DNA from: Muribaculaceae bacterium
GTDB taxonomy: Bacteria; Bacteroidota; Bacteroidia; Bacteroidales; Muribaculaceae
Assembly: GCA_009775265.1 (NCBI GenBank)
Contig: VSPG01000006.1
Span: 1-64,000, forward strand
Direction: 5' to 3'
DNA length: 64,000 bases
Positions 53,618-62,600 of this stretch are shown piece by piece. The notes beneath the pieces were generated by a model. The model worked only from the letters and a program-made list of their open reading frames with translations, was not told the origin of the DNA and made no database searches. The first letter of the stretch is position 1. Each line of letters opens with the position of its first letter. Made by a program: the position numbers and the translations under genes.

Positions 53618-54702
53618 TTCACTATGCCTTTTTCAAGATATTCGGCAAGATTGGTGCGCACGCTTTCCCCTGCCCTCTCTACAGCCACTTTTGCCATATC
53701 GGCGTCTGTCATTATCTTTACAAGCTGCTCGAACGTGGTTTTCTGCGGATTCCAATGCAGCTCGGCACGCGCTTTGGTGGGGTCGCCCCACAAGTTCACG
53801 ACATCGGTCGGCCTGTAGAAATCGGGCGATACTTCCACAAGGACGCTCCCCGTGGCTTTGTCTATGCCTTTTTCGTCGGCACCGCTGCCCTGCCATTCTA
53901 TGTCGATGCCAACATTGCGGAAAGCGAGCGTGGCGAATTCACGCACGGAGTGTTGCTCTCCTGTGGCGATTACAAAATCCTCGGGTCGCTCATGCTGGAG
54001 TATGAGCCACATGCATTCCACATAGTCTTTGGCATATCCCCAGTCACGCATGCTCGAAAGATTGCCGAGATACAATTTGTCCTGCTTGCCTTGGGCTATA
54101 CGTGCTGCGGCAAGGGTGATTTTGCGGGTGACGAACGTCTCGCCACGTCGCTCGGACTCGTGGTTGAACAAAATTCCCGAGCAGCAGAACATGCCGTATG
54201 CTTCACGATACTCTTTCACTATCCAAAAGCCATACAGCTTGGCCACAGCATACGGGCTGTAGGGGTGGAATGGCGTGTTTTCATTCTGCGGCACTTCTTC
54301 CACCTTTCCATACAGTTCGGATGTGGAAGCCTGATATATGCGGCATGTCTCTCCGAGGCCGCAGAGGCGGACGGCCTCAAGGATACGCAACACTCCGATA
54401 GCGTCGACATCCGCTGTGAACTCCGGACTGTCGAACGATACCTGCACATGGCTCTGCGCCGCGAGGTTGTAAATCTCGTCGGGACGAACCTTGTTCACCA
54501 CCTGCATCACCGACATCGAGTCGCCGAGGTCCGCATAATGCAGATGGAAATTCCTGTGCCCCTCAAGATGGGTTATTCGTTCGCGGAAATCTACCGACGA
54601 ACGGCGTATAGTGCCGTGCACATCGTAGCCTTTATCAATTAGAAACTCGGCAAGATAGGAACCATCCTGGCCGGTAACTCCTGTTATAAGCGCTGTTTTC
54701 AT
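53614..54702 (-). CDS. gmd: GDP-mannose 4,6-dehydratase
   Basis: First committed enzyme of GDP-L-fucose synthesis, 362 residues. Nucleotide-binding GVTGQDG at 8-14; catalytic Thr127, Glu129 (STSELYG) and Tyr151/Lys155 (SPYAVAK). The start at 54702 gives the conserved MKTALITG N-terminus; the frame opens 11 codons earlier. A minus-strand TACTTTTG box (54731-54724) is the likely promoter. Confidence 0.96.
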   Translation of the reverse strand: MKTALITGVTGQDGSYLAEFLIDKGYDVHGTIRRSSVDFRERITHLEGHRNFHLHYADLGDSMSVMQVVNKVRPDEIYNLAAQSHVQVSFDSPEFTADVDAIGVLRILEAVRLCGLGETCRIYQASTSELYGKVEEVPQNENTPFHPYSPYAVAKLYGFWIVKEYREAYGMFCCSGILFNHESERRGETFVTRKITLAAARIAQGKQDKLYLGNLSSMRDWGYAKDYVECMWLILQHERPEDFVIATGEQHSVREFATLAFRNVGIDIEWQGSGADEKGIDKATGSVLVEVSPDFYRPTDVVNLWGDPTKARAELHWNPQKTTFEQLVKIMTDADMAKVAVERAGESVRTNLAEYLEKGIVK

Positions 54703-54723
54703 TTCTTCGTTTGCTGAGTGCCA

Positions 54724-54763
54724 CAAAAGTAACAAAAAATCATGAAATTTTCAGCTACTTTTG
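54724..54763. promoter_or_regulatory. Divergent promoter boxes, gmd and barrel remnant
   Basis: TACTTTTG on the minus strand (54731-54724) for gmd and TACTTTTG on the plus strand (54756-54763) aimed at a gene now reduced to a remnant. Confidence 0.5.
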
Positions 54764-55243
54764 CCGAATCATTCACTGACACTTTTTAAACAGATATGTC
54801 TACCGATAGTTTCCCATCAGCGTCAGGACAAACTGTATTTCTTTGCCGAATATTTCCACCGCATCAACAAAGTGACCATGACGGCAGGGCTCGGCACCCA
54901 ATACACCTCGTTCCATTTCAAAGAAACAGACCGCGGCAACGACTCCTGGAACCTGCGTCCGCAGGCCACTGTCACTTACGGCATAAACAGCAACCACTCT
55001 CTGCGCATGAGTTTCCAGTCCTGGCAGTTCGGAGCCGGAATGATAATGCCGTTCGGAAAATACAACCAAGGCTCGAAAATGCTGAGCAAGTGGAACACCA
55101 ACGAACAGCACATGCGTATCGACATGCGCATGCCATACATCCAGCTTAGCTACAACATACAATGGGGACGACAGAAGCGCGGGACTGAAAAACTCGTGAA
55201 CACCGACGCAAGTGCCGACCAGTCATCAGCCGGCGGCAGATAG
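54761..55243 (+). pseudogene. Remnant of an outer-membrane beta-barrel protein
   Basis: The open frame (160 residues) has no signal peptide and covers only barrel segments. Residues from about 27 read as beta strands (TYGINSNHSLRMSFQ), then continue with the C-terminal block MIMPFGKYNQGSK ... LSYNIQWGRQKRG ... SSAGGR. That end block is familiar from large Bacteroidales TonB-receptor-like proteins with a carboxypeptidase-regulatory domain. The N-terminal ~700 residues and probably an internal piece around 55020 are missing. It keeps an upstream promoter box. The end overlaps the AraC gene by 18 bases. Confidence 0.7.
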
Positions 55244-56125
55244 CCTGAATCCTTTAGGCGTCTTGCCTGTGTGCCGCTTGAAAAAGCGGTTGAAATGCTG
55301 CGGATAATCAAATCCGAGCTTCATTGCCACCTGCGAGACAGAGAGCGACATATCGCTCAGCAGTTCACACGCAAAGGCAAGAACCTTATCCGATATGAAA
55401 TCCTTAGCAGTGCGCCCGGTTTCCGTCTTCACAAGTTCGCCGAAATAGCCCGGCGAAAGGCTGAATTTATCGGCAAAATAAGCCACCGTAGGCAGACCCT
55501 TGATTTCCGCGTCTTTTTCAAGATAGGAATGAAGTGCAGCCTCAAATCTTCCTACTACGGCATGGTTTATCTCCTCCCGTGTTATGAACTGACGCCCATA
55601 AAAACGCTGACAGTAGCCCAACAGCACCTCAATGTTGGATATTATGATAGCACGCGAATGCCTGTCGATGGCATGGTTTATCTCTTGACTTATAATGGCC
55701 AGCACTGACTTTATGATTTCGACTTCGGAGGCCGAAAGATGCAATGCCTCATTGGAGGTATAACCGAAAAAACCATATTTCGACATTTTGCTCCCCAACG
55801 ATGTGCGCGAGAGGAACTCGGGATGGAACACAAGCGCAGTCCATTTCGGCACCACATCCGACTGTACGGCCACAGATGTGACCTTTTGCCCAGGAGCAAC
55901 GGCAGTGATAGTCATTTCGTCGAAATCATACTCCGTGAGGCCATAAAGCATCCTGCACCCTTTCGTTTCTTTAAGAAACACGGCATAAATGCCGAAATAC
56001 GTCTCTACGCCGCCGTCTTCGGGCGGACCTTCATAGCAACCTATGGAAACAAGGGGATGCAAAGTCTCAAAGCTGAAATGCTCGTTGAAATCCCGGACAG
56101 ATTTATATTCGATTTTAGAAGCCAT
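55226..56125 (-). CDS. AraC family transcriptional regulator
   Basis: A 299-residue one-component regulator. The C-terminal double helix-turn-helix (about 200-295) ends with the family signature HFNRFFKRHTGKTPKGFR. The N-terminal 180 residues form a cupin-like sensing part, as in Bacteroidota AraC proteins. Being next to the barrel remnant and island, it may have controlled the lost transporter. No operator could be assigned. The start is ATG 56125. Confidence 0.9.
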   Translation of the reverse strand: MASKIEYKSVRDFNEHFSFETLHPLVSIGCYEGPPEDGGVETYFGIYAVFLKETKGCRMLYGLTEYDFDEMTITAVAPGQKVTSVAVQSDVVPKWTALVFHPEFLSRTSLGSKMSKYGFFGYTSNEALHLSASEVEIIKSVLAIISQEINHAIDRHSRAIIISNIEVLLGYCQRFYGRQFITREEINHAVVGRFEAALHSYLEKDAEIKGLPTVAYFADKFSLSPGYFGELVKTETGRTAKDFISDKVLAFACELLSDMSLSVSQVAMKLGFDYPQHFNRFFKRHTGKTPKGFRLSAAG

Positions 56126-56431
56126 GGTTCATAACAAAGATTTCACAAAGATAAGCCATATTTCATAGCAATTCAAATAATTTGAGGTATTTGAAGCATT
56201 ACATCCGCACTGTTTCAATTTCGACAATGCGAAGTATGCGTCAAAAAAAAGCCTGAGAACGTACCTGCACCTCCGGAGACTGCGGTATCTTGCCGAACCG
56301 GTCGTACGATATTATCATGCAACCGTAGTCGTTAGTCTTGATATGCCACTCGATTTTCCATCTTGAGATTTATGTTGTAAAACATGCCATAAAACATTGA
56401 TTTTCTATTAATTTCAGCTAATTTCGCAAAT
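56126..56431. other. Intergenic island border
   Basis: AT-rich segment between the AraC gene and the interrupted transglutaminase-like gene. Apart from the minus-strand remnant at 56241-56369 and a TAATTTCG box at 56419-56426 (five bases before the ATG at 56432), nothing functional was seen. Confidence 0.5.
56241..56369 (-). pseudogene. Short coding remnant (C-terminal fragment)
   Basis: A 42-codon open stretch on the minus strand, closed by stops on both sides, has plausible coding composition (WKIEWHIKTND ... SYDRFGKIPQSPEV) and ends in TGA at 56241. It has no start at its 5' end apart from an internal ATG. Probably the tail of a deleted gene at the island border. The parent family is not recognised. 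Confidence 0.35.
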
Positions 56432-57463
56432 ATGAAAAAAGCATGGCTATATATTCTATTTTTGCCATTACTTCAGCCAGTCCTTACATAGTCAATGATT
56501 GCTGAGGATTACTATGTATCTGCTTTTAATGAGATGTCGGATATGCTTGCCGGTAGAGATACGCTATCAATAAAACGAGCAGTTTTTGCAGAATGGGCAT
56601 ATTACGAGAGTGATTTGGACTACAAAACCGATTTTTGCGATGAAATCGACAGGATAACGAAGTATCTTCGCTTATTTTACGATGTAAATAAACTCAGTTC
56701 ATTCAAGACAGGAAAGCAGATGGCACTAAATGCTTACTTTTTCAGTCCATACTCAGGGAATGGATATACACCATATACATACGACTTTGAAACTTTTTCA
56801 ATGGACGATGAGCCATGGGAAAGTCAGTTTGTGTCAAAACTCATAAAAACTCATAAAGGTCAATGCCGTTCGCTTCCTTGGTTGTATAAAATTCTTGCTA
56901 AAGAAATAGATGCGGATGTTTCATTAGCTCATGCACCTCGGCATTATTATATCATGTATAAAGACGAAGATAATCTGACCCCAGAAGAATGGATAAATCT
57001 TGAAGTGACTACAAATCAAATGCAGCCGGCATGGTGGATTCAGCAGGATTTTGAAATATGCGATTCGGCTGTTCAAGTCGGAACCTATATGACTCCGTTG
57101 AATGATATTGAGACAGTTGCTTGTCAGATGGCTGAATTAGCATTAGGTTACAAAGAGAAATTCCAACGCTATGACGAGTTTACCTACTATTGTGCAAGTC
57201 GCTCCCTGGAATATTATCCTGTAAATCCGAATGCATGGATAATCCGTGGCAAATCACTTGAGCGAATAATTATGGATTATCTCATGAGAACTGGAAATAT
57301 CGTTGATGATTATGCCACATATCTGATACATTTGATGGATGAAACAAAACGGTGTTTTAACAAAACTTATATGACCGAAGAAACTGAAGAAATCAGAGAA
57401 CGAAGAAAACAGCAAGCCATAGAAGCTCAAAAATATATACAAGAAAAAATATTGTCCAAATGA
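56432..57463 (+). pseudogene. Transglutaminase-like exported protein with an in-frame amber codon
   Basis: Reading from ATG 56432 gives a signal peptide of 19 residues (MKKAWLYILFLPLLQPVLT), then TAG at 56489-56491, then Ser and 322 open codons starting at ATG 56495. The body shows a probable transglutaminase/papain-like core: Cys124 in GQCRSLPW, His150 in APRHYYI and Glu170 in WINLE (numbered from 56495). Either the gene was inactivated or it makes an uncapped cytosolic form from 56495; read-through is also possible. The next gene's ATG overlaps the stop (ATGA). AT-rich relative to its neighbours. Confidence 0.65.
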
Positions 57464-58161
57464 AATATTTCTATCTATTATTAATCGCGCTACTGTCTTA
57501 TCCGCTTAGCAGCTATGCGTATTCCCATCTGTCGCCATATTCATACAGTAGCGGAAATCCTGTGAACTGTATTGACCCAACCGGTAAAGACATAGTTGTC
57601 TTGAATCATGGAAACGACATGAAGAGTCAACATCTTGCCATGTTAATTCAGAATGAGGAAGGTAAATGGCAATACTATTCTGTAAATGGAAATAATGTTT
57701 ATGTGTCCGGAAAACATTCAGGAGGACGAGAATTCAATGATGTTGCTGTCGGCTCATGGGATTCACCTCAAGAATTTTTAGATTCATCATATAATGTTAG
57801 AAATAATGATAGCCAGGATGATAAATCTATGAATCATTTTGGCTTTTCAGAGGGCTATCACATACCTACAACACCCAAACAAGACGAAACAATGAGAAAT
57901 AGATTTACTAAAACAGCAAAAACAGAATACAATCTTTTTAACAACAACTGCGCTACAGCTGTCCAAAAAGCAATGGTTGAAGCAGGCATCCCTGTTTCCG
58001 AGCCCATGATGGTGCCATCTTATATTCCAATGCCGACACCATTTGGTGTTATTGATGTACTCAATGGCTATCAAATGAAATGCAGTTTTTATATTGTGCC
58101 AAGTTTTGCATTCAAATCCATAATGCATTGGAATCCGAACGGGCAATATCTCCATAAATGA
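57460..58161 (+). CDS. Secreted RHS-core-tail protein with Cys/His effector-like domain
   Basis: A 233-residue protein with a clear signal peptide (1-20, ending SSYA). Residues 21-43 are the end of an RHS-repeat core (YSHLSPYSYSSGNP, DPTGKD), normally found 1000 or more residues into RHS proteins just before the variable toxin. The rest looks like that variable domain: His58 in SQHLAML and Cys164 in NNNCATAVQKAM, the His-before-Cys order of permuted papain-like (LRAT/NlpC-type) enzymes. No immunity gene is evident next to it. Translationally coupled to the upstream interrupted gene. Confidence 0.7.
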   Translation: MKYFYLLLIALLSYPLSSYAYSHLSPYSYSSGNPVNCIDPTGKDIVVLNHGNDMKSQHLAMLIQNEEGKWQYYSVNGNNVYVSGKHSGGREFNDVAVGSWDSPQEFLDSSYNVRNNDSQDDKSMNHFGFSEGYHIPTTPKQDETMRNRFTKTAKTEYNLFNNNCATAVQKAMVEAGIPVSEPMMVPSYIPMPTPFGVIDVLNGYQMKCSFYIVPSFAFKSIMHWNPNGQYLHK

Positions 58162-58171
58162 ATTGGAATAA

Positions 58172-58766
58172 GAGCTTGTTTAAAAACAAATGCGAATAAA
58201 AAAGAACATCGGCCGAAAAATCAGGCATTTAAATTTTGATATTTTTTTCAAATAAGAGAAAAGCGACAAACAAACTCAAAAAAATATGTATCTGACAGAT
58301 TTGACCGATGCTCAAAAGAATAATATAAAAGGAACGGTCCTCATGGAGAATTGGCGCAGCAAATATGATTTCTTTCTCATACTCGATGTGATTGTGTATG
58401 TAGATGCCAGCGGTTGCCTGTGGGGGCTGTTGCCCGAAAAATATCCCAAATGGCAGTTGGTCTCCGCTTTTCCTTGGATAATTCGTATTTATACCGGCAG
58501 GGGCTATCGCGGGGATTTCGTTGAGAAAGCCAGACATAATTTTGGTATTGACGTTTATATCACTCATTCGAATTATTCGGGAAAGTTCGTTCCCGCAAAG
58601 AAGCGATGGGTTGCGGAAAAGGCTTTAGCATGGCTTGAATGTTTCCGACGGCTGTGCAGGAATTACGAGGATACAACTTATTCAGCAATAAAATACTTAT
58701 GGCCACAGCCGTTGTAATAACACTCCGAAAACTATCTTCTGTTAACAATCATTTTTAAATAACTTC
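58172..58766 (+). mobile_element. Degenerate IS5-family element with internal deletion
   Basis: Imperfect terminal repeats (GAGCTTGTTTAAAAAC at 58172 and, inverted, ending at 58766; 12 of 16 bases agree) flank a shortened transposase frame. No clean target duplication was seen, although TAA precedes the left end. At about 600 bp it is roughly half the length of active relatives. Confidence 0.6.
58286..58717 (+). pseudogene. IS5-family transposase, internal in-frame deletion
   Basis: 143 residues joining the N-terminal DUF4096-like part (MYLTDLTDAQK ... LWGLLPEKYPKW) to the C-terminal part (GRGYRGDF ... HSNYSGKFVPAKKRWVAEKALAWL ... RLCRNYEDTTYSA). The join is near residue 70 (58495). The missing ~120 residues contain the first catalytic Asp of the DDE triad, so it cannot transpose itself, though the frame is intact. 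Confidence 0.75.
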
Positions 58767-58785
58767 TTTAAATTATATTTCAAAC

Positions 58786-59122
58786 ATGGAAAAGAAACCA
58801 CATAAGTATCTCCTTTATATACTCTCCTATTTATACATCTTCATTGGCTATTCCTACATATTATATCTCATATTCTATTCGTATAGCAAACAAGCCTGAA
58901 GGGTGGGCATTAATGCTGTTCTTCGCGTCACTTTGCTTCATCGCGTATTCGACTATAAATCATATTCTTATAAGAAAAATAATATCAAATAAATTGCTGA
59001 TAATTATTGAAGCATTACTATTTGTCGCTATGTTAACTCTGGTAATCAGCGACTTTAAGTATGAAGATTACCGACACCTCGAATACCTCCAAAGAACTAA
59101 GTCTGTTACAGTCACACCCTGA
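58786..59122 (+). pseudogene. Frameshifted small membrane protein
   Basis: ATG 58786 opens a 37-codon frame (MEKKPHKYLLYILSYLYIF...) ending in TGA at 58897. The overlapping frame starting at 58844 continues with similar character (ALMLFFASLCFIAYS, LLIIIEALLFVAMLTLVI) to 59122. Joined by a single shift near 58880 they make a protein of about 110 residues with three hydrophobic helices. No homologue recognised. Part of the AT-rich island. Confidence 0.45.
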
Positions 59123-59262
59123 GATGCCATAAACGCCCTCGCGCACTTGGTCAAGGACTTTGAGGAAGAAATAGTCATGTATCGACTTGGTAGCCTGACG
59201 ATATGCAAATTCATTGCTCACGGCATACGTCGGAGCGTTTGCAAATTCACATAACCATCAAC
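59123..59262 (-). pseudogene. Remnant resembling the C-terminus of an M16 peptidase
   Basis: On the minus strand an open stretch includes EFANAPTYAVSNEFAYRQ and KVLDQVREGVYGIS. The latter resembles the L-R-E-x-x-G-G-x-Y-G-x-S block near the end of M16 (insulinase-type) zinc peptidases. It is too short to be functional. Weak assignment. Confidence 0.3.
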
Positions 59263-59274
59263 ATTTCAGCCACA

Positions 59275-59311
59275 TAAAAACGCCTATCCATCTTAACAAT
59301 GAATAGGCGTT
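59275..59311 (-). terminator. tRNA-Gln terminator
   Basis: 9-bp arms (59311-59303 and 59287-59279) followed on the minus strand by TTTTTATG, ten bases past the tRNA 3' end. Confidence 0.8.
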
Positions 59312-59320
59312 TATTACTTG

Positions 59321-59391
59321 TTGTCTTGGAAGGACTCGAACCCTCACAGGCGGAACCAGAATCCGACGTGCTACCATTACACCACAAGACA
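59321..59391 (-). tRNA. tRNA-Gln (anticodon CTG)
   Basis: 71 bases. The acceptor TGTCTTG (59391-59385) pairs with CAAGACA (59328-59322), and the discriminator is A. D-arm GTGT/GCAC with loop AATGGTA, anticodon loop TTCTGGT giving CTG, T-loop TTCGAGT with GAGGG/CCTTC stem. One mismatch is at the top of the anticodon stem (T27-C43). No encoded CCA. The 3' end faces the AT-rich island. Confidence 0.9.
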
Positions 59392-59420
59392 ATGATGTGT
59401 TGCAATCTCGATTGCGAGTG

Positions 59421-59450
59421 CAAAGTTACCACCTTTTTTTGAAACAACAA
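59421..59450 (-). promoter_or_regulatory. tRNA-Gln promoter
   Basis: On the minus strand, TTG (59450-59448), 19 bases, TAACTTTG (59428-59421), about 30 bases before the tRNA. Confidence 0.75.
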
Positions 59451-59541
59451 AATATTTCGGGATTTTTTTATCGAAAAAATAACGAAAAAGTTTTTTTGGA
59501 AATATCACCTACGATTTTTCGGTATATCGGATAATTCTGAT

Positions 59542-59549
59542 TAAATTTG
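59542..59549 (+). promoter_or_regulatory. -7 box of receiver/ATP-grasp gene
   Basis: TAAATTTG, 78 bases before ATG 59628. No TTG at the usual distance. Confidence 0.4.
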
Positions 59550-59627
59550 TGTATTGTTACTATAAATATCCGAAATACCATATAACGGGTTCGATTCCGG
59601 ATATTTTCAGGCAAACACCAAAATACG

Positions 59628-62600
59628 ATGAACGAGAAGGCTCTCAGCCAAATGTACCTTAAAGACACGGCGTTTCAGAATCTGATGCAGCGCCGCATTT
59701 TTAATGTGTTGCTGATAGCATCGCCCTACGACGCCTTCATGATGGAGGAGGACGGCCGCGTAGAAGAACAGCTTTACTTCGAATATGTCAAGCTTAATCT
59801 AAGCTCTCCGCCGCGTGTCGTGCGCGTGTCCAACGCATCCGAAGCCTCCGACGCAATGACCGCCAAGGCTTTCGATATAGTTGTAGTGATGCCTGCCAAC
59901 GACATAAGCGAGAGCCTCGCCGGCGCAAGAGCCATAAAGGAAGCACACCCCCATGTCCCGATGGTTGTGCTCACGCCTTTCAGCAAAGAGGTGAGCGCAC
60001 GGCTTGAGCGTGAGGATCTGTCGGGCATAGATTATGTGTTCAGTTGGTTGGGCAACATGGATTTGCTCCTTGCCATAATAAAACTGCTTGAAGACAAGAT
60101 GAACGCCGACCTTGACATAAACGAGGTGGGCGTGCGCATGATTCTGCTTGTCGAGGATTCCGTGCGGTTTTATTCTTCAATACTTCCGAGACTATACAAA
60201 TTCCTGCTCAAACAATCGCAATTATTTTCCACAGAGGCCCTCAACGAGCACGAACAGATGCTGCGCATGCGCGGACGCCCCAAAGTGATGCTTGCGAGGG
60301 ATTACGAGGAAGCTATGGCGCTATACGAACGATACGGCAGCCGCATGCTCGGCCTTATCACCGACGTGTCCTTCAGCCGCGGAGGCGTGAAGACACAGGA
60401 TGCCGGGCTGCAACTTGCGCGCGAACTGCGCAGGCGCGAACCCGACATGCCAATAATAGTGGAGAGCAGCGAGACTGCCAACGCCACTAAACTGGACGAT
60501 TTCGGAGGCGTGTTCATCGACAAGAATTCAAAGAAACTATCGGTAGACCTCGGCAAAGCCATAATGGCCAACTTCGGATTCGGCGATTTTATAATACGCG
60601 ACCCCGGCACGGGAGAAGAAATCATGCGGATACAAGACCTTAAGGACATGCAGCGCTCGGTGTTCAGCATTCCGGCCGAGGCATTGTTCCATCACGCCCG
60701 CAACAATGATATTTCGCGTTGGCTTTATTCGCGCGCCCTTTTCCCCATAGCCGATGTGGTGCGAAAGCATCATTTCGAGAGCATAGACGAGGCTCCTGCC
60801 GTAAGGCAGTTGTTTTTCGACCTGATAGTGAAATACCGCAGAATGAAAAACAGGGGTGTTGTGGCAGTTTTCAGAAAAGACCGTTTCGACCATTACAGCA
60901 ATTTTGCCCGTATCGGAGAAGGCAGTCTTGGCGGAAAAGGCCGCGGCCTCGCATTCGTGGATTCCATAATAAAACACAACCCTCAGTTTGACGACATAGA
61001 TGGCGTGTGCGTGACCATACCCAGGACCGTGGTTCTGTGCACCGACGTGTTCGACCGGTTCATGTCCGACAACGAACTGTACCCCATCGCCCTCGGCGCC
61101 GCATCCTCGGACGACGAGATATTGCGCGCCTTCATCGCTGCCAGACTTCCGGAGGATATAGTCGACAACCTCGACGCACTGCTCGACGTGGTGGGCCGCC
61201 CGCTTGCCGTACGCTCATCAAGCCTTCTCGAAGATTCTCACTACCAGCCTTTTGCCGGGGTGTATTCCACCTACATGGTGCCATTGGGCACATCGCGTGA
61301 AGAACGCCTGCGCATGCTTGTCTCCGCCATAAAGGGCGTATATGCTTCCGTATTCTATCGCGCGAGCAAAACCTACATGACTGCCACGAGCAATGTCATA
61401 GACGAGGAAAAAATGGCTGTAATAATACAGGAAGTAGTGGGAGAAGACCACGGCGACTATTATTTTCCGGCTTTCAGCGGCGTAGGACGCTCGCTGAACT
61501 ACTATCCGCTCGGCGACGAAAAGCCAGAGGACGGAGTGGCACAAGTCGCCGTAGGGCTCGGCAAATATATCGTGGATGGCGGCAAAGGCCTGCGCTTTTC
61601 GCCACGGCATCCCGGACACGTTTTGCAGACATCCACCCTCGACCTTGCTTTGCGCGACACACAAAGCCGCCTTTTCGCCTTGCGCAGCGCCACCGTGTCG
61701 GCCGACGATTTTGCAACAGACGACGGCTTCAACATCGTGTCGCTGCCCGTGCAGCAGTTCGCCGGCACAGGCGCATTGCGCTTGACAGCCAGCACTTACG
61801 ACGCCACAGACGGAATGCTGCGCGACAGTGACAATGGACGTGGCCGCAGAGTGATTACGTTCGCCAACATGCTCCGCGACGGCGCGTTTCCATTGGCAGA
61901 GGCCGTGGAGGTGATGCTTGCCAAAGGACAGGAAGCCATGCAGCGTCCGGTGGAGATAGAGTTTGCCGGCTCGCTCAAAGCCGCATCCGCCGACCGCGGA
62001 CGACGCGGACAGATGTACTGGCTGCAGATACGCCCTATTATCGACCAACGCGAATCCGTGGACGATTCATCAACGGACGCACCGGCATCGCAACTGATAC
62101 TCCGCAGCGGCACAGCCTTAGGCAACGGAATTACCGATAACGTGCGTGCCATTGTCTATGTGCGCCACGACACATTCGATTCAGCCCATAACCCGGAGCT
62201 CGCACGATCCCTGCGCGAACTCAACGACCGGTTTGCCGAGAAAGGAGAGCACTATATACTCATCGGCCCCGGACGTTGGGGCTCAAGCGATTCGGCACTC
62301 GGCATCCCGGTAGCGTGGACCGACATAGCCTCCGCGCGCCTTATCGTGGAGACATCCCTCGCCGGCTACCGCATAGAGCCGAGCCAAGGCACCCATTTTT
62401 TCCAAAACCTCACAAGCCTCGGAGTGGGATATTTCACAATTGATTCTTCCGGCGACGACATTTACGACTACCGCCTGCTTGAATCCATGCCGGCGGCTTA
62501 CGACGACGGACGCATCCGCGTAGTGCGTTTCGACTCTCCTACAACTATATGTATTAACGGCCGCACCGGCAAAGGCGTGGTTTTCAAACCCGGCTACGGG

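Noticed and set aside
59247..59450. 67-codon minus-strand frame with CNGSTSDSGSACEGSSPSK
   Set aside because: It is a translation of the tRNA-Gln gene, a well-known annotation artefact.
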